DNA from: an uncultured Eubacteriales bacterium
GTDB lineage: Bacteria > Bacillota > Clostridia > Christensenellales > Aristaeellaceae
Assembly (NCBI GenBank): GCA_900553315.1
Contig: USCW01000026.1
Location: forward strand, 1 to 14,428
Direction of reading: 5' to 3'
DNA length: 14,428 nucleotides
The notes under the pieces are model-generated. The model did no database searches. It saw only the letters and a list, made by a program, of their open reading frames with translations, and was not told the DNA's origin. The translations under genes were made by a program, and so were the position numbers. Of this stretch, positions 7,402 through 14,428 are shown piece after piece. Within the stretch, counting starts at the first letter, position 1; every line of letters begins with the position of its first letter.

Positions 7402-7419
7402 AAGGAGGGAATTGGATTG
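7402..7419 (+). promoter_or_regulatory. Ribosome binding site and TTG start that decide the N-terminus
   Basis: AAGGAGG at 7402-7408 is followed after 8 nt by TTG at 7417. From there the protein begins MKKYVRLL, a textbook signal-peptide start. The in-frame ATG at 7381 has no ribosome binding site and would put a Cys-rich stretch before the signal peptide. Confidence 0.8.
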
Positions 7420-9768
7420 AAGAAGTATGTGCGGCTCCTCTGCGTGGCGCTGGTCTTGGCGCTGCTGACGCAGTTAGCGCCGGTTCCGGCGCTGGCAGCC
7501 AGCAAGATCACCCTAAAGAGCGGTGCGGCGGCTCCATCCACCGTTTATGCGGGACATTCCTATAATCTGAAGGTTTCGGGAGTGGACGTTAATTTTTACA
7601 GCAGCAATAAAGCGGTGGCAACCATCGGCAAGACTACCGGCAAATTGAAGCCGCTTAAGCCCGGCAGCGTTAAGGTTACCGCGAAGAGCAAGGAGACCGG
7701 CAAGGCTGTCGCTACCAAGACCTTCAAGGTCCTGCAGCGGGCGACCGCCATCACCACAAACGTGGATTCGCTGCTGATGAAGCCCAAGGACACGGCACAG
7801 CTGACGGCTACCCTGACCCCCGAGACCTCCACGGACGCGATTCGCTTTTACTCGAGCGATAAAACCGTGGCGACGGTTGGCATGACCAGCGGTAAGGTAA
7901 CGGCGGTCCATTATGGCGAGACGGAAATTACCGTGTATGCCAAGGCCACCAAGGCGACCGCTAATGCCAGCAAGTATAATAAGATCGCCATCGTCAAGGT
8001 GCGCGTCACGAACTATATTGACGAGGCTTCTATCACGGACAACGGCACGGTAACGGCACGCTTCTCAGGCCCGGTTGACGATCCGGAAGCGGTGAAGAGC
8101 CTGTTTTCCTTTGAACTGGTTCCGAGAGCGGTAGACGGCACGCTGGATGTTGCGGCGAAAACCAGCCCCACCATTCACAGCGCGGAGGCGCTTGCCGATC
8201 ATCGCACCTTTGTATTCAAGCTGGATATGAAGACCGATTATCCCAACGGCTATGTCCTGTACATGCATTTCAACACAGATGGCGCGAATGCCCTGTATGC
8301 GTCGGACAAACGGATGCTGCTGGAAATTTTCGAAGGCGAGTATCCGCTGGGTGAGCCGAAGCTGACGGCGGTGAAACTAGCCAGAGGCAACCTGTTCCTT
8401 TCTCCGAGTGAGTCGGGTACTGCCACGTTGACCGGCTACGATCAGTATGATAACGTGTTCCCGCTGGGAGAAAACGCATTGACGGTAAAGGCACTGTCCG
8501 CCTGCGGAGAAGAGCGGGAATCTCTGAATACCGTGGAGGTCGGCACGCCGTTCACGATCGGTAAGGTAGCCACGAATATCCAATACGTGAATGGTACCTA
8601 TCAGATTCAGATGACCCCCGGAGAGGATGCGGTGCGCAACACGGTTGTCGCTTTGTGGATCAATACACCGCTGCGCAGTCTCAGCGTGGCATGCTTGGTC
8701 ATGGAGCCCAAGGTCGATCCGAACAAGCTATACACCCTGCGCTTCGTGTCCTCGGACGGCACAACGGAGCTGTTCCCGGCACAGCACTTAAAAGCCGGTG
8801 AAGGGTACAGCCTGCCGATCCCGACGTGGGCGGGATATTCCTTCGACGGGTGGCAATGGTCGGATAATCGCCCCAGCTATACCATGCCAGCCTATGACGT
8901 GACCCTGACGGCAAAGTGGACGGCAAAACCCACGGCGGTACCAACAGCTACGCCTACGGCAACCCCCACAGCTACGCCCACGGCAACCCCGACAGCTACG
9001 CCTACGGCAACCCCCACGGCTACGCCTACGGCAACCCCGACGGCTACGCCCACGGCACCCCCCACAGCTACTCCGACGGCTACGCCGACGGCAACGCCAA
9101 CAGCGGCGCCGTTTGCAGCGCTGACTTATCGGTTTGTGGTGGAGGATAAAGAGCAAACGTTGTTGGGTGAGATCAACACAAGCTGCGGCATGGGTGGAAT
9201 GATTACTGAGCAGAGGCCCGAATATACGGGCTATACCTTCAGCAAATGGCAGAATATGCCGGAGGACGGTCTGATGCCCTCTGGTGCATTTACCCTTGTG
9301 GGTCTGTATACCCCCAACACCTATCGCATTACCTTCACCAGCGATATGGTAGGTGCGTCGCTGCCTGCGGCTGTGGAGCGGAAATATAACACGGCGATCG
9401 GTGAACTGCCGACGGCATCGCTGGAAGGCTATACCTTCACCGGCTGGAAGGTCGTTGGCGGCAATGTGCTTCCTGAATCTATGCCCTCGAATGACCTGAC
9501 GCTGGTGGCGCAGTTTACGGCCAACCGCAAGGTGACGATCACCTTTGACACAGATGGTGGCAGGAAGCCTGTCCCGAGCAAGACCGTGGACTATGGCACG
9601 GTGGTTTCGAAGCATGATTTGCCTGTGCCGACGTATGATCCGAGCGTGACCTATTCAAGCGTGACCTTCACAGGCTGGCGGCTGGGCACCGGTGCTGCAT
9701 TCCCGGAGAGCATGGCAATCACCGAGGACATCACGCTGTACGCAACGTGGATTGCCAGCACCACCTGA
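7417..9768 (+). CDS. Secreted surface protein with Big_2 Ig-like and InlB/Flg_new repeats
   Basis: The 783-residue product has a signal peptide with basic MKK, a hydrophobic core and a probable cut after PALA at residue 27. Two Big_2-like domains follow (about 30-105 and 108-198), with the repeated signatures FYSSNKAVATIG and FYSSDKTVATVG. A middle region of about 200-430 is not recognised. Then come four InlB B-repeat/Flg_new-type modules marked by GYxFxGW...MPxxDxTLxAxW: one at about 438-502, and three after a Thr-Pro-Thr-Ala linker (505-565), at about 567-635, 637-705 and 706-783. Such modules are typical of exported adhesive or wall-associated proteins of Gram-positive gut bacteria. No LPxTG, S-layer homology domain or C-terminal membrane anchor is seen, so it is either released or held by a partner. 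It is the first gene of a two-gene operon; the next start is 25 nt downstream. Confidence 0.85.
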   Translation: MKKYVRLLCVALVLALLTQLAPVPALAASKITLKSGAAAPSTVYAGHSYNLKVSGVDVNFYSSNKAVATIGKTTGKLKPLKPGSVKVTAKSKETGKAVATKTFKVLQRATAITTNVDSLLMKPKDTAQLTATLTPETSTDAIRFYSSDKTVATVGMTSGKVTAVHYGETEITVYAKATKATANASKYNKIAIVKVRVTNYIDEASITDNGTVTARFSGPVDDPEAVKSLFSFELVPRAVDGTLDVAAKTSPTIHSAEALADHRTFVFKLDMKTDYPNGYVLYMHFNTDGANALYASDKRMLLEIFEGEYPLGEPKLTAVKLARGNLFLSPSESGTATLTGYDQYDNVFPLGENALTVKALSACGEERESLNTVEVGTPFTIGKVATNIQYVNGTYQIQMTPGEDAVRNTVVALWINTPLRSLSVACLVMEPKVDPNKLYTLRFVSSDGTTELFPAQHLKAGEGYSLPIPTWAGYSFDGWQWSDNRPSYTMPAYDVTLTAKWTAKPTAVPTATPTATPTATPTATPTATPTATPTATPTATPTATPTAPPTATPTATPTATPTAAPFAALTYRFVVEDKEQTLLGEINTSCGMGGMITEQRPEYTGYTFSKWQNMPEDGLMPSGAFTLVGLYTPNTYRITFTSDMVGASLPAAVERKYNTAIGELPTASLEGYTFTGWKVVGGNVLPESMPSNDLTLVAQFTANRKVTITFDTDGGRKPVPSKTVDYGTVVSKHDLPVPTYDPSVTYSSVTFTGWRLGTGAAFPESMAITEDITLYATWIASTT
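8929..9111 (+). repeat. In-frame 12-bp tandem repeat encoding a Pro-Thr-Ala-Thr linker
   Basis: Fifteen consecutive 12-bp units (8929-9108) encode PTAV, nine PTAT, PTAP, three PTAT and PTAA, followed by a final Pro codon. The units are related but not identical: the second codon position pattern is fixed while wobble bases vary and partly alternate in a 24-bp register. The product is an extended, probably glycosylatable or wall-spanning linker between the first and second Flg_new modules. Confidence 0.9.
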
Positions 9769-9793
9769 CGGAACACGCAAGGAGGATGAATGT

Positions 9794-10618
9794 ATGAAGA
9801 GAACAGGAGCTATCCTGCTGGCGCTGCTGGTGGCGGTGTTGCCGCTGCTGGCTTGCGCGGAGGAATTCACGCTCTCGGCGGACGCGCTGAACGCGGCGCA
9901 GAGCATTTCCGCGCTGCGGGAGCGGTATACGTCCCTGCTGGTGCTTGAAACGGACGAAAGCGATGGCGCCATCGAGACGCGCTGGCTATGGGACGGCACG
10001 GACGCAGAGGGCCGCGCCGTCCAGGCTGTATCGCAGTCGGACGGGCATGTCGTTATGCTGGTGAACGGCGTATTCTATGATTATGATGCGGCAACGGGAG
10101 ACATTGTCTGCTGTGCGTGGCTGCCGGGAGCCTATGAGGCCTTTCAGGCGGACTGGGAAGCGCAGTTACAGTTGTTCAGCGAGGACATGACCTTCACGGC
10201 GGCGGAGAACGGTACTGCGGCCTACCAGATGACGACGACCACGAAGGACGATTCGCTGAACGAGACGTGGGTCATTAACGCATCGGACTATGCGCTGCAA
10301 AATTACGCCTGTGGGGTACACAGCGCGGACGGCACATACGGACGGTATGATCTGAGCGTCATCTATGGTGCGCCGAGTTTGGTGGCCGATGATGTTCTGG
10401 CTGAGCTTGGCGGCGAGACCTTCACGCTGACGCTGGTGAGTGCGGACGGCAGCGAAACAACGCAGAAGCTGCCGAAGCAAGGCACGATTGCCTTTACGGA
10501 CGGCGCGGAGCAAGTGCTTGTATTCCGCGATGCGGCATATACGCAGCCCGTCTCGTCCCTTGATCCCGCAGAAGAGGACGTAAGCAACGGTCTGACGCTG
10601 TACGTAAGTGAAGAATAA
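9794..10618 (+). CDS. Exported protein or lipoprotein of unknown family
   Basis: I do not recognise this 274-residue protein. It begins with MKRTG and a hydrophobic segment ending LPLLAC at 16-21. That could be a lipobox with lipidation at C21, although Leu at -2 is not ideal; ACA before EEF would also suit signal peptidase I, so both fates remain open. The mature part is acidic and rich in short beta-strand-like stretches with alternating aromatic residues (about 60-110 and 140-195), ending in a hydrophilic tail. A LolA/RseB-like fold is conceivable but not shown. The ATG at 9794 follows AAGGAGG (9779-9785) at 8 nt; two earlier ATGs nearby are out of frame. It lies 25 nt after the Big_2/InlB-repeat protein gene, so co-expression is likely and it may assist or anchor that protein. 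Confidence 0.8.
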   Translation: MKRTGAILLALLVAVLPLLACAEEFTLSADALNAAQSISALRERYTSLLVLETDESDGAIETRWLWDGTDAEGRAVQAVSQSDGHVVMLVNGVFYDYDAATGDIVCCAWLPGAYEAFQADWEAQLQLFSEDMTFTAAENGTAAYQMTTTTKDDSLNETWVINASDYALQNYACGVHSADGTYGRYDLSVIYGAPSLVADDVLAELGGETFTLTLVSADGSETTQKLPKQGTIAFTDGAEQVLVFRDAAYTQPVSSLDPAEEDVSNGLTLYVSEE

Positions 10619-10627
10619 AATATACAT

Positions 10628-10684
10628 AAGTATGCAAGAGAGGGGACTTTTCTGATAGAAAAGTCCCCTCTCTCTTGCATACTT
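10628..10684. terminator. Bidirectional terminator hairpin between convergent operons (dispersed hairpin copy 3)
   Basis: The inner stem AGGGGACTTTTCT (10641-10653) pairs with 10657-10669. After a 2-nt bulge, the outer AAGTATGCAAGAG (10628-10640) pairs with 10672-10684. The total is 26 bp with a 3-nt nominal loop. It begins 10 nt after the lipoprotein stop and its last base is within the PBP stop codon. On the minus strand a loosely U-rich stretch follows (TTATGTATATTTTATTC); on the plus strand there is only TTTACTCC. Ending both converging transcripts is the natural reading. Confidence 0.75.
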
Positions 10685-12114
10685 TACTCCATATGCTCTT
10701 TTATGTATTGAAAGATGTCCTTGGCGATGGGAGCGGCGGTTGTGCCGCCGCCGTCACCGTCGTCAATGTCTTCGACCAGTACGGCGACCGCGTAGGGGTA
10801 AGCGTCGTCGTTGATGAAGCCGATAAACCAACCGTGCGTCACCGCGCGACCGTTGTCGCTGCTCTCGGCGGAACCTGTCTTGCCGCAGATCGTCAGACCG
10901 CTCACCGCAGCACGTTTGCCTGTGCCGCTCTGTACTACCGCCGCCATGTAGCCCTTTAATTCTTCTGCGAGATCGGCGGAAAGCGCCGTCCGATAGGTCG
11001 CGGACGTAAATTTCAACCGATTCACGCCGCCGGCGCTGGTCACGTCCTGCAATAAGCGCGGCTCCATCATCACACCGTTGTTCGCAATCGCGCTGGCAAT
11101 CATGCACATGTGCATGGGCGAGGCCGTAATGGCCGACTGCCCTGCGCCGCTCCATGCCAGCTCAAAATTGGTGCGGTTTGTTGTGGGATAACTGCTGTTC
11201 TCCACCACCAGATCGCGGAAAAGAAAATTGTCGTTGAAGCCGAACTCCTCCGATGTGCGGCGCAGCTTCGCATCCCCCAGCGTCAAGGCCAGCTGCGCAA
11301 AGGCGTTGTTGCAGCTCAGCGTGAACGCCCGCTTCAGCGAAAGCTCGCCGTGTACGGCGCTGCCGTAGTCCCGAATCGTCTGCCCATCCACAGCCAGCGT
11401 ACCCGTGCAGGTCAGCGTCGCCGTGCGAACATCCGTGATGTTTTGCAGCGCGGAGGTCGTTGTGACCACCTTGAACGTGCTTCCCGGCGGATAAACGCTC
11501 TGCGTCACCCGATTCCAGAAGGGCTGGCCCGCGTCCGCCAGCGTTTCCTCGGAGATGCTCATGGGGTCAAAGCTGGGCAGACTCGTCATGGCCAGCACCG
11601 CGCCGGTCTGGTAGTTCATGACCACCGCCGCACCCTTTTTGCCTGCGGTTTTCTCGTTTGCCGCAAAGGAGGCCGCAATGGCCGTGCATAGCTTGCTGTC
11701 AATGGTCAGCGTCACATCGTCGCCACGCCGCTCCGCACCGGTGAACAGGCTGGCGACCAGCTCCGGGAGCGAGGTTTGGAAGCCGTACAGATAGCTCGTC
11801 TGAAAGGTCTCCACACCGTTGGATACCTGACCCTGACTGTCGCCCAACAGATGCACTACCGCCCGTCGGGCGGCCTCGTCCGCCTGATAAATGCGCTCGC
11901 TGTTCACCGTCGTGGCAAGAATGATGCCGTTGGTGTCCAGCACATTGCCCGCCGTGACGTTGGCCTTTTGACTGCGCACGCGGGGGTTCTTGCTGGAGGC
12001 GAACCAGCGGTTGCCGTAGGTCGTGATGCTGTAGCCGCCGTAGAGCGCCAGCAGCGCGAACATGCCGAAGAGAATCAGCGCCAGCAGCTTGAATTTCAAC
12101 CGTTGCTGCTTCAT
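10684..12114 (-). CDS. pbpA: Class B penicillin-binding protein, PbpA/FtsI-type transpeptidase
   Basis: The 476-residue membrane protein would cross-link peptidoglycan outside the membrane. It has one N-terminal transmembrane anchor (about 9-30), a non-catalytic pedestal region (about 40-150) and a transpeptidase domain (PF00905) with all three motifs: S212-T-F-K215, S267-C-N269 and K412-T-G414, the last continuing SAES. Size and short pedestal resemble actinobacterial PbpA more than the larger PBP2 or SpoVD, and no PASTA domains follow. The ATG at 12114 has GAGGAGG upstream and overlaps the stop of the SEDS gene by 4 nt (ATGA), so the pair is translationally coupled, matching the known SEDS/class B PBP partnership. 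Whether it serves elongation, division or sporulation is not decidable here; the symbol is by similarity. Confidence 0.92.
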   Translation of the reverse strand: MKQQRLKFKLLALILFGMFALLALYGGYSITTYGNRWFASSKNPRVRSQKANVTAGNVLDTNGIILATTVNSERIYQADEAARRAVVHLLGDSQGQVSNGVETFQTSYLYGFQTSLPELVASLFTGAERRGDDVTLTIDSKLCTAIAASFAANEKTAGKKGAAVVMNYQTGAVLAMTSLPSFDPMSISEETLADAGQPFWNRVTQSVYPPGSTFKVVTTTSALQNITDVRTATLTCTGTLAVDGQTIRDYGSAVHGELSLKRAFTLSCNNAFAQLALTLGDAKLRRTSEEFGFNDNFLFRDLVVENSSYPTTNRTNFELAWSGAGQSAITASPMHMCMIASAIANNGVMMEPRLLQDVTSAGGVNRLKFTSATYRTALSADLAEELKGYMAAVVQSGTGKRAAVSGLTICGKTGSAESSDNGRAVTHGWFIGFINDDAYPYAVAVLVEDIDDGDGGGTTAAPIAKDIFQYIKEHME

Positions 12115-13364
12115 GCGCCCACCTCCTCGTCCTCCGTGCTGCCCAGCATGGCAAGTCGCGTGTCTTCCTTCAGATCGTCGTCGTTCAGGCTGGCTACGCC
12201 CTGCAAAAGTCCGACCAGGCACAGGCTGGAGACCAGCGACGTGCCGCCGTAGCTGACAAAGGGCATGGTCACGCCCGTCAGGGGGATCATCTTAATGACC
12301 CCGCCAATAATCACGAAGGTTTGCAGCCCCAGCATGATGGTGCAGCCCATGGCCAGCAACCCGTGAAAGCTGGTGCGGGCCGCCATGGCGGTGGTCGCGC
12401 CCCGCCAGATGATCGCCACATACATCAATAGTACGCATAGGCCGAAGATCAGGCCGAACTGCTCGCAGATCACGGCGAAAATGAAGTCCGTATAGTAGAC
12501 GGGGATGGTCTTGGGGGAGCCCAGCCCCAGTCCCACGCCGAACAGGCCGCCGCTGGCAATGGCCATGAGACTCTGTACAATCTGAAAGCCTGAATTTTCA
12601 TAGTCGCTCCACGGGTTCAGCCAAATGGCGACCCGCTTCTTTACGTGGGCGAACATTTTATAGCCCATGACGGCGGCTCCCGCGCCGCCCGCGAGGCCGA
12701 GCCCCGTGAGAAACAGGTTGCCCGAGGAGGCGTAGAAGAGCATCAGCGTGGTGCCGTAATACATCAGCGCCGTGCCCAGATCCTTTTGCAGCATCAATAC
12801 GCCCAAGCAGCTCACCGCGAAGAACAGCCACGGCAGTATCCGGTGGCGGCTCATGTAGTAGCTGACAATGATGAGCAGACTGAGCTTCACGATCTCGCTG
12901 GGCTGGACGGAAATACCCGCCACGTAGAACCAGTTTTTCGCGCCGTTGGTCTCCCGACCAATGACCAGCGGCAGGACCAGCAGCGCCAGCGACAGGGGGA
13001 TCAGCAGCAGCACGGGAATTCGCCAGGAGCGCACCAGCCGCACGATCCACACGCACACGATCATGGCGAGGATGCCTACGCCGTAATACATGGCCTGATG
13101 ATAAGCATAGTCCGGCTCGGTGGAATACAGCACCAGCACGCCCAACGCACACAGAAAATTGGTCAGGGACAGCAGCAGCCGATCCGACGGAAACAGCTTG
13201 GGCAGAAAATTGGTGCCCACCCAGATCATGGCGGGAACGGCGAGGGCCAGCGCGAAGCCCTGCCACGCGAAATCCTTGCACGCGATGAGCAGAAACGCGC
13301 AGAAATAAAACAGCATGACGGCGCTGGAGAGTCTGCGCCCGGGGTCTTTTTTATTCCTCGCCAT
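12111..13364 (-). CDS. SEDS peptidoglycan polymerase (FtsW/RodA/SpoVE family)
   Basis: The 417-residue polytopic protein (PF01098) polymerises glycan strands from lipid II with its class B PBP partner. It has about ten hydrophobic segments. Family landmarks are GAKNWF at 141-146, QPSEIVK at 154-160, the essential Asp in QKDLGTA (D195), the extracellular-loop block NPWSDYENSGFQIVQS at 250-265, FIFAVICEQFG at 294-304, and the C-terminal TGVTMPFVSYGGTSL at 363-377. The family cannot be split into FtsW or RodA from sequence alone, so no symbol is given. The start at 13364 follows GAGGAGGAGAGG and overlaps the FHA gene by 14 nt; the end overlaps the PBP gene by 4 nt. The acidic C-terminal tail (395-417) is cytoplasmic. 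Confidence 0.93.
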   Translation of the reverse strand: MARNKKDPGRRLSSAVMLFYFCAFLLIACKDFAWQGFALALAVPAMIWVGTNFLPKLFPSDRLLLSLTNFLCALGVLVLYSTEPDYAYHQAMYYGVGILAMIVCVWIVRLVRSWRIPVLLLIPLSLALLVLPLVIGRETNGAKNWFYVAGISVQPSEIVKLSLLIIVSYYMSRHRILPWLFFAVSCLGVLMLQKDLGTALMYYGTTLMLFYASSGNLFLTGLGLAGGAGAAVMGYKMFAHVKKRVAIWLNPWSDYENSGFQIVQSLMAIASGGLFGVGLGLGSPKTIPVYYTDFIFAVICEQFGLIFGLCVLLMYVAIIWRGATTAMAARTSFHGLLAMGCTIMLGLQTFVIIGGVIKMIPLTGVTMPFVSYGGTSLVSSLCLVGLLQGVASLNDDDLKEDTRLAMLGSTEDEEVGA

Positions 13365-14265
13365 GGCCTCTCCTCCTCATGAACGGGCGCTTGCGGCCTC
13401 GCGCGGCCCGGGGCTGGAAGTCCTCTTCCTCGTCGGCGGGTGTGTTATCAGGGAGTGCGTCCGGCGCCTGCGGCGTCCAGCGCTGTGTGGGTTCTGCGGG
13501 GACATAGGGCAGGTCGCCCTGCGGCGGAAGCTGGATGGGCTGTGTCCAGTCCTGCGGCTGTGCGGGCGGATAAGGCAGTCCCGTCTGGGGATCATAATAC
13601 GCCTGTGTCTGCCAGCCGTCCGGCGGGTTCTGCTCCGTCATAGGCTGGAACTGACCGGTTTGATCGACCCACGCGGCAGGAATTTGGTGATAGACATAAG
13701 GGGTATTCTGCCAATCCATGGCGGCCTGCGGGGCCTCCGAAACGGGAGTCTCGGCAGGCTCATCCTGCGTCACGGCGGCGTGTTGTTCGGTTTCCAGCCC
13801 CACGAACAGGCGGAGGCGAAGCACTGCGTCTCCGACGATGAGGCGGGAGCCATGGTGCATGGGATAGTCCCGGGAGCGGCTGCGAGCAGTAAGCTCGCTG
13901 CCGTCCACCTGCGCGGCGCAGCGCACGCGGGGGTAAATAAGAAGACCCTTGCCGTCCTGAAAGGAGAAATCGAGGTGACAGGGGGCTACGCCGGGGGCAG
14001 GAAGGGTCACGTCGCAGGTGCGGAGGCAGCCAAGGGTGCCCTCTCGCGGGAGGGGCAGGGCTGTTCCGGGCGGCAATTCGTTGGAGCCATCGAGGACGAC
14101 CAGCTCGCCGACCATGCCCGCGTCAGGCAGCTGCTTCAGTCGGCGGTGCTTTGCTTTTCGATCCTTCCGAAGCCACCGAAACGATCGCCAGACGATCAGC
14201 ACGCCCAAAAACGTAAACCAATACCGTGCCGCCAAGGAAATCACTTCATAAACATCGCTGCCCAA
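13351..14265 (-). CDS. FHA-domain membrane protein with Pro/Gln-rich tail
   Basis: The 304-residue protein has one N-terminal membrane helix (about 8-27), a basic stretch, a forkhead-associated-like domain (about 52-157), a Pro/Gln/Tyr-rich disordered region (about 165-280, with a YYDPQTGLPYPP-type motif), and a basic Arg-rich C-terminus. FHA domains bind phosphothreonine, and such genes sit beside rodA-pbpA in Actinobacteria and some Clostridia. The usual Gly-Arg and Ser-x-x-His signatures read GC at 79-80 and VAPCH at 93-97, so phosphopeptide binding may be weakened or lost. I chose TTG at 14263-14265 because AAAGGAG (14272-14278) lies 6 nt before it and no in-frame ATG precedes M51; the nearby ATG at 14281 is out of frame. 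It is the first visible gene of the FHA-SEDS-PBP operon and overlaps the SEDS gene by 14 nt. Confidence 0.8.
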   Translation of the reverse strand: MGSDVYEVISLAARYWFTFLGVLIVWRSFRWLRKDRKAKHRRLKQLPDAGMVGELVVLDGSNELPPGTALPLPREGTLGCLRTCDVTLPAPGVAPCHLDFSFQDGKGLLIYPRVRCAAQVDGSELTARSRSRDYPMHHGSRLIVGDAVLRLRLFVGLETEQHAAVTQDEPAETPVSEAPQAAMDWQNTPYVYHQIPAAWVDQTGQFQPMTEQNPPDGWQTQAYYDPQTGLPYPPAQPQDWTQPIQLPPQGDLPYVPAEPTQRWTPQAPDALPDNTPADEEEDFQPRAARGRKRPFMRRRGHGEE

Positions 14266-14278
14266 GGAAAGCTCCTTT
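14263..14278 (-). promoter_or_regulatory. Ribosome binding site and TTG start of the FHA gene
   Basis: On the minus strand AAAGGAG (14272-14278) is followed by 6 nt and TTG (14265-14263). This is the only well-placed start before the membrane helix. Confidence 0.65.
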
Positions 14279-14296
14279 CATGTGGTGAGTGTGAAT

Positions 14297-14338
14297 GCGA
14301 GGGAGGGGGCTTTTCTGTAGAAAAGCCCCCTCCCTCGC
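14297..14338. repeat. Dispersed GC-rich hairpin, copy 4, upstream of the FHA gene
   Basis: A perfect 20-bp stem runs from GCGAGGGAGGGGGCTTTTCT (14297-14316) to its complement (14319-14338), with a 2-nt nominal loop. It lies 31 nt upstream of the FHA start. It could be the terminator of a gene beyond the window, or lie within the FHA leader. No convincing promoter is visible between it and the gene. Confidence 0.65.
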
Positions 14339-14374
14339 GCTCCCTCCCGAAAAGACGGTGGGGTTGGGGAGATT

Positions 14375-14420
14375 CTGGGGGGAGAGGCTGCTTCTCTGAG
14401 AGAAGCACCTCTCCCCCCAG
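14375..14420. repeat. Dispersed GC-rich hairpin, copy 5
   Basis: The outer stem CTGGGGGGAGAGG (14375-14387) pairs with 14408-14420; the inner TGCTTCT (14389-14395) pairs with 14401-14407, with C14388 bulged. The flanks extend the symmetry loosely. Together with copy 4 it fills most of the gene-free 14266-14428 stretch; nothing else is recognisable there. Confidence 0.6.
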
Positions 14421-14428
14421 ACCCCTCT

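Noticed and set aside
8929..9111. Possible CRISPR-like array
   Set aside because: Units are 12 bp without spacers and encode a continuous protein linker.
8916..9149. Plus-strand frame encoding a GNPHSYAY-like repeat
   Set aside because: It is the same 12-bp repeat read in another frame inside the surface-protein gene; there is no start signal.
8788..9615. Minus-strand open frame across the PTAT repeat
   Set aside because: It is a low-complexity Arg/Cys/Gly product of reading the 12-bp repeat backwards.

Overview
The window looks like chromosome of a fairly GC-rich, Gram-positive-type Clostridia-like bacterium. The support is indirect: strong AAGGAGG-type ribosome binding sites, two TTG starts, a secreted protein with Big_2 and InlB/Flg_new repeats joined by a Thr-Pro-Thr-Ala linker, and a SEDS/PBP pair next to an FHA protein. 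A gut Oscillospirales or Christensenellales relative is my guess, not something the sequence proves. I see no rRNA, tRNA, CRISPR array, riboswitch or transposase gene.

Layout. (1) Positions 7220 to 1 hold a minus-strand operon for surface glycan work. A good promoter (TTGCCA-N17-TAGAAT with an extended -10) precedes a two-domain family 2 glycosyltransferase, a UDP-GlcNAc 2-epimerase, a membrane sulfatase-superfamily enzyme of the phosphoglycerol/phosphoethanolamine transferase type, a family 1 (sterol/macrolide type) glycosyltransferase and a cytoplasmic beta-lactamase-fold serine hydrolase. The first three genes overlap or are coupled (11 and 4 nt overlaps). A 167-bp palindromic MITE-like element sits at the stop codon of the family 1 glycosyltransferase, separating it from the last gene. 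A hairpin lies at the operon's end. (2) Positions 7163 to 7416 are a divergent control region with one promoter per strand, a dispersed hairpin, and a 16-bp inverted repeat abutting the rightward -35. (3) Positions 7417 to 10618 are a two-gene plus-strand operon for a large secreted Ig-like/InlB-repeat protein and a small exported protein or lipoprotein of unknown family. (4) A long hairpin at 10628 to 10684 separates this convergently from a minus-strand operon (14265 to 10684) encoding an FHA-domain membrane protein, a SEDS glycan polymerase and a class B penicillin-binding protein. Positions 14266 to 14428 hold two more hairpins and no gene.

How the genes fit together: all three transcription units concern the cell envelope. 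The SEDS/PBP pair would polymerise and cross-link peptidoglycan, with the FHA protein as a likely docking or regulatory partner. The glycan operon would supply UDP-ManNAc and build or decorate a surface polymer. The secreted pair would sit outside the cell. The most unusual material is non-coding: a family of five related hairpins in 14 kb whose arms vary in a compensated way, and the MITE embedded inside an operon. I found no clear case for a wholly new defence or metabolic system.
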